Source: Paenibacillus rhizovicinus (GTDB lineage: Bacteria; Bacillota; Bacilli; Paenibacillales; Paenibacillaceae). Taken from it: DNA of 64,000 nt. Shown in pieces: positions 1 through 12,682 of the stretch. The notes under the pieces were generated by a model, which did no database searches, had not been told where the DNA came from, and saw only the letters and a program-made list of their open reading frames with translations. The position numbers were made by a program, and so were the translations under genes. Each line of letters begins with the position of its first letter. The first letter of the stretch is position 1. The stretch covers positions 5,382,001-5,446,000 of the forward strand of contig NZ_CP048286.1 in NCBI RefSeq assembly GCF_010365285.1, written 5' to 3'.

Positions 1-462
1 AGGGAAGAAATTCAATTCATCCGCGATTATGCGAAAATTTTGGACTTCCGTTATTTGGGCAAGTTCGAGCTGACGCTCGATATTGATGAAGGTGTTTGGG
101 AGTATCAAATCTTGAAGTTTCTGCTTCAGCCCTTGGTCGAGAACGCGATCTTTCACGGCTTCGATGCCATCCCCTATAAAGGAAAGCTTGAGATCCGCGT
201 GCACGAAGAAGAGGGGAACATCAGAATAACGGTGACGGATAACGGGAGAGGCATGTCGCCTCAGCAACTGGGGAGCATGAATGACAGCAGACAGGTGGAC
301 GATAATTTGAACGCCATTGGCATATCCAATATTCGCAAACGAATCGAGCTGCACTTCGGGACAAGCTACGGATTGACAATTACCAGCGCGGAGAACGCCG
401 GCACTGCGGCTTCTCTTCTTGTACCCGTAATTAAACCAGCATTCAAGGGAGACTCACGATGA
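1..462 (+). CDS. YesM-type sensor histidine kinase, C-terminal part (truncated by window edge)
   Basis: The reading frame is open from the first base, so only the last 153 or so residues are present. It starts within the dimerisation/phosphoacceptor region (EEIQFIRDYAKI) and continues through the HATPase_c domain. N-box residues are seen in LVENAIFHGF and the G1 box in DNGRGM. In YesM-family (His_kinase, PF06580) kinases an extracytoplasmic Cache domain and two membrane segments precede this part; they lie outside the window. The stop overlaps the start of the next gene in an ATGA, so kinase and regulator are translationally coupled. By position it should control the sugar-transport genes that follow (inference). 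The ATG-free segment at base 40 is an internal TTG and is not the true start. Confidence 0.93.
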   Translation, partial: REEIQFIRDYAKILDFRYLGKFELTLDIDEGVWEYQILKFLLQPLVENAIFHGFDAIPYKGKLEIRVHEEEGNIRITVTDNGRGMSPQQLGSMNDSRQVDDNLNAIGISNIRKRIELHFGTSYGLTITSAENAGTAASLLVPVIKPAFKGDSR

Positions 463-1994
463 AAATCATAATCGCGGACGACGAGCCGCTAGTTCGAATC
501 GGCATCAAGTCGTCGTTTAATTGGGCGGAAGCCGGAATGGAAATCGTCGGAGAAGCAGCGGACGGACAGGAAGCGCTCCAATTAATCGAGGAGCTGCAGC
601 CGGATATCGTAATTCTGGACATCAAGATGCCGAAGAAAGACGGCATCGAGGTATTAGCGGAGCTTCGGGACCGCGGCATGAGAACCAAGGTCATCATGCT
701 AAGCAGCTTTGACGATTTCGTTCATGTCAAACAAGCGATGCAGCTAGGCGCTTTGGATTATTTCCATAAACCGAGCATGAACGTTCAGGAAATTATCAGC
801 TTGCTTCAAAACATCCAGGCGGAAGCGCGAGAAAACAGGATGAGCGGTGCGGAAGCAGCGGAGGTCAAGCCGGGGAAGGCTGCGATTCTCCGGGAGCTGC
901 TTGCAGGAAGCGCGGAACGCGCGGAAGAAACCAGGCTGAAGGAAAGCAATCTATACGCGGTTGTGTTCAAGGTCAAGCGGTTCGGACAGATTCTGAAGCG
1001 GTACACGCAGGGGAATGCGGCCTATTTGCCCACCACCATTTTCAATATCGTCAGCGAGCTGTTGGCGAAGGAGCAGGAAACGGAATGCGTGCCGATGGAA
1101 GATAATGCGTTCCTTGTTGTCCTTTCGCACGGCGATTCCAACAGCGCGCAGGCTTCGTTCACGCATGTCAATGAAATCGTATATATGATTCATAACGCCA
1201 TGAAACGGTTTCTCAATATTGATCCTATTTTCGGCATTAGCAATGCCTTTCATGCATATGCGGAGCTTCCCCAGGCCGTTGATCAGGCCAGAAGAGCGCT
1301 CGACATGAAGTTTTACCATCCGAACGATCCAGTATTGTATTATCAGAACCGCAAACGCGACGATGAGTCGGTCCAGGAGCAGATCGGTGCGGCGATCGTG
1401 GCTATGAAGGACTGCTTGAAGGAGGAGAAATACGATGCTTTCGCTGCTGCGCTCGCAAGTTGGGAGAAGTTGCTCCAGGACTGTGAAGGGATGAATGAAA
1501 GAGAAGTCAAAAAGGTGTACGAGGGTCTGCTGTTCATGTTGTCGGTCGGAGACGACGAGAGTCTGCCCGCCGGAGAATACGCTCAGCTTGAGGATTTTAC
1601 AGAATGCTCCTCATACTACCACGCCGTGTTTAACGAGAAGCTGCGGACCCGTATTATGGGGAAAAACAAGGAATATAGTCCTCTAATCCGGAACGTGGTT
1701 CAATTTATCGATACCCGTTACAGCGAGAAAATCTCGCTTAAGCTGCTTGGCGATACGTTTCATTCCAGCCCGCACTATATCAGCAGACTTTTCAAGCAAG
1801 AGGTGGGCAGAGGCGTATTCGATTATCTGAACGTCGTGCGAATTCGGCAGGCCAAGGAGCTGCTAAAGGACTACCGGAACAAAATCTATGAAATTGCGGA
1901 AAAAGTCGGCTTTAACAGCCAGGTGCATTTTGCGATCGTGTTTAACAAATATGAAGGGATGTCGCCCTCGGACTTCCGCAAGGAGCTTAATTAG
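459..1994 (+). CDS. YesN-type response regulator, AraC-family output domain
   Basis: A 511-residue two-domain regulator. The N-terminal receiver domain (about 1-120) has the acidic pocket ADDEP and the phosphoacceptor Asp54 in ILDIKMP, and the conserved Lys in FHKPS. The C-terminal roughly 100 residues form the AraC/XylS double helix-turn-helix, with a typical ending (IYEIAEKVGFNSQVHF, then MSPSDFRKE). The middle 250 residues are the variable linker domain common to YesN proteins. The start ATG overlaps the kinase stop by 4 bases. Regulators of this kind usually activate an adjacent ABC sugar-transport operon; here that is the binding protein at 2170 and what follows (inference). Confidence 0.95.
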   Translation: MKIIIADDEPLVRIGIKSSFNWAEAGMEIVGEAADGQEALQLIEELQPDIVILDIKMPKKDGIEVLAELRDRGMRTKVIMLSSFDDFVHVKQAMQLGALDYFHKPSMNVQEIISLLQNIQAEARENRMSGAEAAEVKPGKAAILRELLAGSAERAEETRLKESNLYAVVFKVKRFGQILKRYTQGNAAYLPTTIFNIVSELLAKEQETECVPMEDNAFLVVLSHGDSNSAQASFTHVNEIVYMIHNAMKRFLNIDPIFGISNAFHAYAELPQAVDQARRALDMKFYHPNDPVLYYQNRKRDDESVQEQIGAAIVAMKDCLKEEKYDAFAAALASWEKLLQDCEGMNEREVKKVYEGLLFMLSVGDDESLPAGEYAQLEDFTECSSYYHAVFNEKLRTRIMGKNKEYSPLIRNVVQFIDTRYSEKISLKLLGDTFHSSPHYISRLFKQEVGRGVFDYLNVVRIRQAKELLKDYRNKIYEIAEKVGFNSQVHFAIVFNKYEGMSPSDFRKELN

Positions 1995-2169
1995 ATAATA
2001 TCGTTAAAGAAAAAACATTTTGATTATAAAAAGGCGCGCCGGGCTGCTGCCCCGAGCGCTAAACAAGTTCATTTCGTTAAATGAAAGCCGATTTGAATGA
2101 TTTTGATCGCGAAGACCAGCACTTATGCTTAGAGAGCAAACAAATAAGTCAGACAAAGGGGATACTTGG

Positions 2170-3417
2170 ATGAGCAAGAAACTGAGGGCTGGAAAAGCGA
2201 TTGTGCTGATGATTTGTATGGTTGTCGTGCTGGCTGCCTGCGGAAGCAAAGGCAACAACGAGAAAGATAGCGGACAAGCTTCGCCGGGTACCGGCAAAAA
2301 AACGACGGTGACGATGGGCTTCTGGGGAACCGCGGAGGATCTGAAAATTTATCAGGATGCCGCCTCCAGTATTTCCAAGCAATACCCGAACATCGATCTC
2401 AAGATCAAGCAATATCCGAGCAGCGATCAATTCTGGAATACGCTTCCGGGTGAAATTGCAGCAGGCGTAGCGCCCGACTTCATTAAAACGACGAACGAAG
2501 GCTCTTACGAATACATTACGAAAGGCTTGTTCGCTCCGCTGGACGATTTGATCGGTCCTGCCGGCGTGGATCTAAACCGTTATGTGTCTTCCGCGAACGA
2601 CATTTGGAAGGTGGACGGGAAGCAATACGCGCTGCCAAGCAGCGTAATACCGGGGATGTTCTTCATCAATGAAGAGCTGTGGAAGCAAGCGGGCCTTGGC
2701 GCGTACCCAACCACGTGGGATGAAGTGGAAGCGGCTGCGAAGAAGCTGACGACCAAGGATGTGCACGGCATCGTTATCAATATTGATCCGTACCATATTA
2801 CCAACTATGTGAAGAGCTACGGCGGCGGCTGGGACAATGGCAAAGCGATCAACTCGCAGGCGAACGTTAACGGACTTCAAAAGATTTTCGATATGTACAA
2901 GGACGGCGCAGCCGTAACGCCGAAATCGCTTGGCTTCGGCTGGGACGGCGAAGTGTTCGCGAACGGCAAAGCGGCCATGACGACGGGCGGTTACTGGTAT
3001 AAAGGCTTCTTGAAGGATGCGGCTCCGAACTTGAAATACGTCACGCTTCCGATTCCAAAAGGAACGACGGAGGGCAGCACGATGATCGCGGACGGATACG
3101 TCGTACTGAAAGATGCGAAAGATAAGCAAGCGGCTCTGCAAGCGGCTTATTACATGACGAACGATCAAACGCAAACGGCGTTCATGAAGAACGGCAGCAA
3201 CTCCGCCGTCAAGACGCTTACGCCGCAATATTTCCAAGAAAATCCGGAATTCAAATCAGTCGAGCCGGCTTTGAAAACGGCAACCGACTTTGCTTATCCG
3301 GCCGAAACGAAGAAATTCAAGGACGAGCTTGTGAATCAAATCGAAGCTACGATCCTCGGCGGGGCTAAAAAATCACCGAAGGAAATCCTGGATGCGATTC
3401 AACAACAATTCAAGTAA
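2170..3417 (+). CDS. Sugar ABC transporter substrate-binding lipoprotein (family 1)
   Basis: A 415-residue extracellular solute-binding protein of the maltose/oligosaccharide family (SBP_bac_1). The chosen ATG follows an AAAGGGG Shine-Dalgarno; an in-frame ATG 45 bases upstream has no such site and would put a charged leader before the signal peptide. The signal peptide has a lipobox LAAC with the lipidated Cys at 24, so the protein should be anchored to the outer face of the membrane. It is followed by a low-complexity Ser/Gly/Lys linker and the mature domain (VTMGFWGTAEDLKIYQDA). The next genes are two permeases and two alpha-glucan hydrolases, so a maltodextrin-like ligand is likely. A hairpin follows the stop. 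Confidence 0.93.
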   Translation: MSKKLRAGKAIVLMICMVVVLAACGSKGNNEKDSGQASPGTGKKTTVTMGFWGTAEDLKIYQDAASSISKQYPNIDLKIKQYPSSDQFWNTLPGEIAAGVAPDFIKTTNEGSYEYITKGLFAPLDDLIGPAGVDLNRYVSSANDIWKVDGKQYALPSSVIPGMFFINEELWKQAGLGAYPTTWDEVEAAAKKLTTKDVHGIVINIDPYHITNYVKSYGGGWDNGKAINSQANVNGLQKIFDMYKDGAAVTPKSLGFGWDGEVFANGKAAMTTGGYWYKGFLKDAAPNLKYVTLPIPKGTTEGSTMIADGYVVLKDAKDKQAALQAAYYMTNDQTQTAFMKNGSNSAVKTLTPQYFQENPEFKSVEPALKTATDFAYPAETKKFKDELVNQIEATILGGAKKSPKEILDAIQQQFK

Positions 3418-3430
3418 GAAGCGCACAGCA

Positions 3431-3472
3431 GACCGTTCCCGTTTCATACGCAGCGGGAACGGTTTTCATTTT
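3431..3472 (+). terminator. Hairpin after the binding-protein gene (partial terminator or mRNA-end stabiliser)
   Basis: ACCGTTCCCG at 3432-3441 pairs perfectly with CGGGAACGGT at 3453-3462 and is followed by a U-rich stretch. It lies 14 bases after the stop of the binding-protein gene and before the permease genes. Such hairpins let the binding protein be made in excess of the membrane subunits (known from other sugar ABC operons; inferred here). Confidence 0.75.
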
Positions 3473-3507
3473 TACAGCCAAGAGGCTAGCTGCAAGGAGG
3501 GAATTGG

Positions 3508-4455
3508 ATGCGTGCTGGTGGAGATACAACCGCGGAGAGGCGGATAACAACCAAAGAAAGCCAATCATGGCTGCGTAAAGTCTTGGATTCGGATCTATCA
3601 GTAGGCTGGCTGTTCAGCCTGCCGTTTCTGATGCTGTGGGTATGGTGGTTCTTCTACCCGTTCCTGCAGTCCTTTATTCGAAGCTTCCAGGACGCGAACT
3701 TCGCTGCATTGGACCAAGCGAAATTCATTGGATTGCAAAATTACGTGAAGATCCTGCAGGATCATGAATTTTACCGTGCGGTTCTGCATTCCTTGGAAAT
3801 CGTGGTCATCGCCGTACCGCTGCAAACCATCATCGGCTTGATCATGGCGATTCTCGTGAATCAAAAGATCAAAGGGAAGGGTCTGTTCAGGACACTGTTT
3901 TTCATTCCGTACATCACTTCCCAAATCGCGATTACTACGGTGTTCATGACGCTGTTCAAGCAAGGCACCTTCGTGACCGACTTTATCGGATTGTTCGGCT
4001 TTGGCAATGTGACCTGGTTTGCGGATACGCATTATGCACTGGTATTCATTGCGATCCTATTTATTTTCCAGCAATGCGGTTTCAGCATGATCGTGTATTT
4101 GTCCGGCCTGCAGGAAGTGCCCAAGGACTTATACGAGGCAGGCCAGATCGACGGCGCATCCAGATGGGCGCAATTTCGCTACATTACGGTGCCCTATTTG
4201 AAACCTATTACCTTTTTCATCGTTTCGGTGGCGACGATTCTCGGTTTTCAAATTTTCGACCAAATTGCCGCCATTTCCAGATACGGTGCGCTTGGATCTC
4301 CGGCGGGTGCCACGAATACCGTCGTAACTTATTTCTATCAGAATGGAATTCGCTATCTGAATATCGGCTACGGCAGCGCGGCCGTGGTGCTGTTCTTCTT
4401 CATCATTTTGATTATTACGTTCCTTCAGAAAAAACTGCTGGATGAAAAGGGGTGA
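3508..4455 (+). CDS. Sugar ABC transporter permease, MalF/UgpA type
   Basis: A 315-residue integral membrane protein with six predicted transmembrane segments, the first at about residues 33-55. It carries the BPD_transp_1 domain with the EAA motif (YEAGQIDGASRWAQF, about residues 209-223), the cytoplasmic loop that contacts the ATPase. The start follows an AAGGAGG site with good spacing. It is the first of two permeases and should form the heterodimeric channel with the next product. No ATPase is encoded in the locus, so a shared MsmX-type ATPase is expected to power it (family knowledge plus inference). Confidence 0.94.
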   Translation: MRAGGDTTAERRITTKESQSWLRKVLDSDLSVGWLFSLPFLMLWVWWFFYPFLQSFIRSFQDANFAALDQAKFIGLQNYVKILQDHEFYRAVLHSLEIVVIAVPLQTIIGLIMAILVNQKIKGKGLFRTLFFIPYITSQIAITTVFMTLFKQGTFVTDFIGLFGFGNVTWFADTHYALVFIAILFIFQQCGFSMIVYLSGLQEVPKDLYEAGQIDGASRWAQFRYITVPYLKPITFFIVSVATILGFQIFDQIAAISRYGALGSPAGATNTVVTYFYQNGIRYLNIGYGSAAVVLFFFIILIITFLQKKLLDEKG

Positions 4456-4459
4456 GCAC

Positions 4460-5284
4460 ATGACTAGCAGAAAGAGCCTCACTCTGATCGGCAATTATGC
4501 GCTCCTGATCGTGCTCGGATTGCTCTTTGCCCTTCCGTTTCTCTATACGCTGTACACCTCGGTGCTTCATCTGGAGGACGTCAACAAATGGGCAGGGATA
4601 TCGAAATGGACGTTTGCCAATTATCGATTGTTCTTTACCAATGATGCCTATAATGTGCCGAAATGGCTTGTCAATACGATCGTAATCACGGCGCTCGTCA
4701 TCCTCGGGAATTTCATCATTAATCCCATGGTCGGATTTGCTCTTGCGAAGCTGGACTTCCCTGGCAAAAACTTGATCTACTGGATCGTCGTAGCTTCCAT
4801 GATGGTGCCGTACCATATGATTCTGATTCCGGTCTACGTGAACGTGGCCCATCTCGGCTGGCTGAACTCCGTCCTGGGATTAACAGTGCCGTTCCTATAC
4901 CAATGCTTGTATATTTTCATGCTGCGACAGTTTTTCATGAGCATTCCGAATGAGTTTATCGAAGCGGCTAGAATAGACGGACTTACGAAAATGGGCGCTT
5001 TCTGGCGAATCGTATTTCCGCTTGCCAAGTCGTCGCTCATTACGATGTCGATTCTGGCCTTCTCCGGAACCTGGAACAGCTACCTCATCCCGAGCACGTT
5101 TACGAGCGACCCGGCGAAATATGTCCTGGTGGTCGGATTGAACAGCGTGAAGGATCAGTTCTTTGAGAATACGCCGCTTATTATGTCAGGGGTCGTGCTG
5201 ACGACATTGCCGATCTTGATTTTCTTCTTTATTTTTCAGAAGCAATATATCGAAGGCATATCGAGCTCCGGCGTGAAAGGCTGA
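4460..5284 (+). CDS. Sugar ABC transporter permease, MalG/UgpE type
   Basis: A 274-residue permease with six membrane segments and the EAA loop (FIEAARIDGLTKMGAF). The ATG at 4460 is preferred because it follows AAAGGGGTGAG by a normal distance; the in-frame ATG at 4442 overlaps the end of the first permease and lacks a site. The gap to the upstream stop is only 4 bases, so the pair is translationally coupled. A short GC-poor hairpin (GAAAGGCT/AGCCTTTTC) overlaps the stop codon. It forms the second half of the membrane channel. Confidence 0.93.
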   Translation: MTSRKSLTLIGNYALLIVLGLLFALPFLYTLYTSVLHLEDVNKWAGISKWTFANYRLFFTNDAYNVPKWLVNTIVITALVILGNFIINPMVGFALAKLDFPGKNLIYWIVVASMMVPYHMILIPVYVNVAHLGWLNSVLGLTVPFLYQCLYIFMLRQFFMSIPNEFIEAARIDGLTKMGAFWRIVFPLAKSSLITMSILAFSGTWNSYLIPSTFTSDPAKYVLVVGLNSVKDQFFENTPLIMSGVVLTTLPILIFFFIFQKQYIEGISSSGVKG

Positions 5285-5351
5285 CAAGCCTTTTCCCGCC
5301 GGTTGCTTTTTGTAGGGACACTTGAACAGGAAGAAGGAGGAAGTCGCATTC

Positions 5352-9071
<3,720 letters not shown>

Positions 9072-9075
9072 AGCG

Positions 9076-9110
9076 AAAACCAGACATCCCGCGGGTTGTC
9101 TGGTTTTTTT
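9076..9110 (+). terminator. Rho-independent terminator of the alpha-glucan operon
   Basis: AAACCAGACA (9077-9086) pairs with TGTCTGGTTT (9097-9106), giving a 10-bp stem with a short loop and a run of seven T. It begins five bases after the stop of the alpha-glucosidase. Confidence 0.93.
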
Positions 9111-9437
9111 GTAGCGGCTCTTCAGGAGGCGGAGCAGCTATTAAGACGGTTTGATGTAATATGATGAGTTAAACTCGATCAATGATGGTCGGGTAATTTT
9201 TTTTTTTTTCGTTACTGTGGCCGGCCATGCAGAGAAGTCAATAAATTGATATGTGTAATGGAAAAGGTGCTGCTCCGACAGATGCACCGAGCAGTTTTTC
9301 TCTTTCTGCATCCGCTTCCGAGGGCTAACTAAGAAAATTGTCTTTATGCCATATATTACTTCCATTCAATCCTATCTGCCCTAGATAAACTAATCTAGAA
9401 TGAAGTCAATTCTGAATAAAGCGAGGCCAACCATACA
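9111..9437. other. Gene-free AT-rich stretch
   Basis: No convincing coding frame. It holds a run of 13 T at 9197-9209 and, at 9266-9299, two mutually exclusive short pairings (GGTGC with GCACC; CTGCTC with GAGCAG), the second followed by five T, which resembles a weak terminator or attenuator. Base composition changes here from GC-rich to AT-rich. Confidence 0.4.
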
Positions 9438-9758
9438 ATGAAGATGAATATCAATCCTTTTTTAGCAAAAGTAATTCGTTCCATCGAAGCCCACAAAGCT
9501 GAACCGCATGGCGGCTATCGTCAAAAGCTCTCAGATCCTGTCGTTGCAGATATGTACGGAACGGCGGATGCGATCATTCTGCTGTATACGTTAAACCAAG
9601 TGCCGAATGCGGGCAGCAGCGAACACGATGCTTTAGTGAAAACACTGCAAAGTTTTCAACAGCCGGACAGCGGACGATTCCCAGGGAGAGGCCATCATCC
9701 CGTCCATGGGACGGCTTACGCCCTCTCTGCTCTAGAGTTGCAACTAAATAATGTTTAG
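9438..9758 (+). pseudogene. N-terminal fragment of a helical-repeat (prenyltransferase-like) hypothetical protein
   Basis: A 106-residue frame starting at an ATG with a weak GCGAGG site. The sequence has features seen at the N-terminus of long Paenibacillus proteins with alpha/alpha-toroid repeats: YGTADAIILLYTL, LQSFQQPDSGRF and HHPVHGTAYALSALEL. The frame then ends abruptly at LQLNNV, where full-length relatives continue for several hundred residues. I see no continuation in other frames downstream. It is therefore probably a decayed gene at the edge of the AT-rich block. The family assignment is from memory of similar motifs and is tentative; it could also be a genuine small protein. Confidence 0.5.
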
Positions 9759-10095
9759 AGCGATGTTAAATTTAGTTGATCCTGTAAAAAGTGACGATTT
9801 ACAATTTCTTCTTGCTTGGCATACAGTTATGCAAGATAACAGTTCGAAGCTGAAAACAGTTTGAAGGGAAGCGGTTGCGGTTCGGTCCAACTCGTGATCG
9901 ATTTGGCATGCAACGTCTCCAAATTCTCGATAATTTTAGGAGCAGCTCATGTTGAGTTCTCTTGTAAATGGTATTTCAGTTCCTTCCATTTTACATGAAC
10001 CCGGCATGGGCCTTTTGCTTTGTAACCGACATGTTTCCTATACGATTCGTCATCTACTATTTCTCTGAATGGAGATTATGGAGGATTGAGGCAGT
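9759..10095 (+). other. Long leader region before the membrane AraC regulator
   Basis: No gene is seen. It contains the promoter-like element at 9788-9830 that is repeated in front of the next binding-protein gene, leaving an untranslated leader of about 260 bases to the ATG at 10096. No convincing riboswitch fold was recognised. Confidence 0.4.
9788..9830 (+). promoter_or_regulatory. Putative activator-dependent promoter, copy 1 of a shared element
   Basis: The sequence AAAGTGACGATTTAC is followed by a pyrimidine-rich 16-base stretch and CATACAG. A -35-like TTTACA (9798-9803) and a -10-like TACAGT (9822-9827) are separated by 18 bases. The same element occurs at 12565-12604 with the same spacing. 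Confidence 0.45.
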
Positions 10096-12441
10096 ATGAT
10101 TTTAAAATTCATTAAGGAAAAAAGGAAAATATTTAGATCGTTACTCCTTTCGTATTTAACCATTATTTTAGTATCGCTCATTATAAGCTCCGTAGCCTAT
10201 ATACAATCCGTTCGAGTCATTCAAACGGAAATCAATAAAGCCAATCATGCCATGCTAATCCAACTGCAGGATACGATAGATAACAAACTGAGCGACATCG
10301 ACAAAATAATGAACACGATCGTGTTGGATAAGAACGTTATTGCACAATGCAATCTTGTCGAGCCTATTCCGCCGGCTTACCGTTTATCCATGCTGCAAGT
10401 AATCCGTACCATTGGGACCTCTAAAGTCACAAATAGCTATATTAAGGATGTTTTCATCTATGTTCCCAAAAGAGATCTCATCGTGTCCGACAAAGGGACA
10501 AGCAACGGCATGGAATACTTCGATGCTTATTATCCAGGTGAGGTGCATGATAAAGAGGCATGGATAAACTTTTTAAAACGGCTGCATAAGAGGGATTTTT
10601 ATCCCATGTCATCAAGAAATACGGAATACCCCAATTTGGGCGGCGCGGTGCTTCTTCAATCCATTCCGTCTTATGGCGTCGAGGAAAGCAATGCAACGCT
10701 TGGGATTATTCTTGACCGTGCATTTCTAGAAAACGCATTAGGTAATCTGAATAAAGGTTTAGGAGGGAACTCGATCATTATAAATAGCCGGAATGAGGTA
10801 GTTGCGTCTTTAAATAATCAGAGCAATCTGAGTCTTCCCGCTTTAAACCTGATTGGAAATCAAGGTTCGTTAAAATTAAAGCTTGGCGGCTCCAAAGTGG
10901 AATTAACGTATATCAAATCCGCAAATGTAGACTGGAGCTATATAAATATTGTTCCGAGATCGTTTTTTTCCAAACAAGCAAAGGATGTTATTAAAGTCAT
11001 GTTAGTATGCACCTTTTTATGCCTGGTCGGAGGGACATTCGTAGCGCTATTATTCGCTAGAAAAAATTATAATCCCATTGATAATATAATGATGATGTTT
11101 TCGAAAGTAGGCAAAATAAAATATGATCATAGCTTAAATGAATTCAAATTGATTGAAAAATCGATGTTGAGTATTATCGATGAAAACAAAAGCATGACAA
11201 GCACATGGGAACAGCACAAGGAAACGCTTAAAGATAATTTTCTAAACAGATTAGTAAAAGGATCTATCAAAAGCAGCCTGCCTCTCGATGACAGATACAG
11301 TACATATGGCATAGATCTCAATGGTGATCATTTTGTGGTAATCGGGTTCTACTTAGAAGACGTAGGTAAAATCCATTTTTCCGAAAATGATGAAAGCGAT
11401 GACAAATCCATAGAACTAGCACAGTTTATCGTTCGAAATATAATGGAGGAATTGGTTGGGAAACATTTTAACTGCGTTTTTTTCGAAGTAGATAAATCCA
11501 TCGTGTGCATAGCGAATATCGATCAATCATCCGAGGACACGGCCTTCATTCAAAATGAAATCATCAGCGGGAAAAACTTGATTTTCGATAAATACGGCAT
11601 TCATCTAACTGCCTCGATAAGCAATGTACACTCTACGATCAGCGGTATACCTGAGGCATACAAGGAGTGTCTTGAAGCTGCGGAATATAAAATCGTCGTA
11701 GGCGATAACAATATCATTCTCTATAGCGATATTTATCCTCCCGACAGAATTAATTTCACCAATACGTATCCGATCGAGGTTCAACAACAATTTATTAATA
11801 GTATAAGAGCCGGCGACTTTGCACATGCAAAACAAGTCATGCAGCATGTATTCGACCAGAATTTCGCGAATCCCAATATTTCGCTGGATATGGCTAGATG
11901 TCTGATGTTTGCTATCGTAAATACGATGATAAATGCATTTAACGATAGAGGTTTGATATACGATAGCCAGTTTATTGAGAGCCTGAATCCTTTTCGAAAA
12001 TTAATCGAATGCACAACGATTTTTAAAATGCAGAAACAAATGATGGATATTCTATTGAAAATAGAGCAGGCTTACAATGAAAAAAATCAGGTGGTAAATG
12101 CAAGCAAAAGCATGGAGATTATTGCCTATATTGAACGCCATTACAACGACAGTTCTTTAAGCGTGGCATCTATTGCTGCTGAATTCGGGCTAACGCCTGT
12201 TTATATATCGAGATTTTTCAAGGGTCAGACAGGGGAAGGCGTCTTGTCTACCATTAACAAAACCCGATTAGAGAAGGCAAAAGCTTATCTGCTGGACGAT
12301 GAATTGAATATCAAGGAGATTGCCGAATTAACAGGATTCTTGAACAGCAATATGTTTATTCGTACTTTTAAAAAAAATGAAGGGGTAACCCCGGGGAAAT
12401 ATCGCGAACTTCATCATGTTTTAGATCGAAGTTCAATTTAG
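10096..12441 (+). CDS. Membrane-anchored AraC-family transcriptional regulator (YesS-like)
   Basis: A 781-residue one-component regulator. A transmembrane segment near residues 15-35 is followed by an extracytoplasmic sensor region of about 260 residues, a second membrane segment near 297-320 (VMLVCTFLCLVGGTFVALLF), a cytoplasmic linker, and an AraC/XylS DNA-binding domain at about 680-775 (LSVASIAAEFGLTPVYISRFF, then IAELTGF, VTPGKYRE). This layout is known from Bacillus YesS/YtdP-type proteins, which sense a ligand outside and activate sugar genes directly without phosphotransfer. The gene is AT-rich, unlike the two-component regulators of the other loci. The ATG follows GGAGG at about 11 bases. 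It should control the transporter that follows. Confidence 0.9.
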   Translation: MILKFIKEKRKIFRSLLLSYLTIILVSLIISSVAYIQSVRVIQTEINKANHAMLIQLQDTIDNKLSDIDKIMNTIVLDKNVIAQCNLVEPIPPAYRLSMLQVIRTIGTSKVTNSYIKDVFIYVPKRDLIVSDKGTSNGMEYFDAYYPGEVHDKEAWINFLKRLHKRDFYPMSSRNTEYPNLGGAVLLQSIPSYGVEESNATLGIILDRAFLENALGNLNKGLGGNSIIINSRNEVVASLNNQSNLSLPALNLIGNQGSLKLKLGGSKVELTYIKSANVDWSYINIVPRSFFSKQAKDVIKVMLVCTFLCLVGGTFVALLFARKNYNPIDNIMMMFSKVGKIKYDHSLNEFKLIEKSMLSIIDENKSMTSTWEQHKETLKDNFLNRLVKGSIKSSLPLDDRYSTYGIDLNGDHFVVIGFYLEDVGKIHFSENDESDDKSIELAQFIVRNIMEELVGKHFNCVFFEVDKSIVCIANIDQSSEDTAFIQNEIISGKNLIFDKYGIHLTASISNVHSTISGIPEAYKECLEAAEYKIVVGDNNIILYSDIYPPDRINFTNTYPIEVQQQFINSIRAGDFAHAKQVMQHVFDQNFANPNISLDMARCLMFAIVNTMINAFNDRGLIYDSQFIESLNPFRKLIECTTIFKMQKQMMDILLKIEQAYNEKNQVVNASKSMEIIAYIERHYNDSSLSVASIAAEFGLTPVYISRFFKGQTGEGVLSTINKTRLEKAKAYLLDDELNIKEIAELTGFLNSNMFIRTFKKNEGVTPGKYRELHHVLDRSSI

Positions 12442-12502
12442 GCGATCGAGTAAAAAATGACAATTGACTAAATTATGCGTCCGTCCTTTTATGCTTGCGT
12501 AT

Positions 12503-12522
12503 CTATTGAAAGCGTTCAATAG
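12503..12522 (+). promoter_or_regulatory. Palindromic cre-like operator upstream of the second binding-protein gene
   Basis: Perfect 8-base arms CTATTGAA and TTCAATAG flank AGCG. Read as a CcpA cre site (WTGNAANCGNWNNCW) it has one mismatch. It lies about 60 bases upstream of the promoter-like element at 12565, which suggests catabolite control of this operon. Confidence 0.5.
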
Positions 12523-12564
12523 CGCATCCAAACGTCGATCGTTTGACTATTGGCGATGAAGATT

Positions 12565-12604
12565 AAAGTGACGATTTACGGTTCCTCCCTACCTGACATA
12601 CAGT
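12565..12604 (+). promoter_or_regulatory. Putative activator-dependent promoter, copy 2 of a shared element
   Basis: AAAGTGACGATTTAC, a 16-base pyrimidine-rich stretch, then CATACAGT, matching 9788-9830. The -35-like TTTACG (12575-12580) and -10-like TACAGT (12599-12604) are 18 bases apart. The gene start is 79 bases further on. The shared GTGACGA just upstream of the -35 is a candidate binding site for the regulator at 10096. Confidence 0.5.
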
Positions 12605-12682
12605 CTAACCAGGGTAACCGAGTTAGGATCTGTTAACTTGCTACCTGGATTGGAAACACAATAACCCAGAGGGGGAATGGCA

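Noticed and set aside
9266..9299. H-type RNA pseudoknot
   Set aside because: The arms follow each other without loop nucleotides to cross the stems, so both stems cannot form at once.
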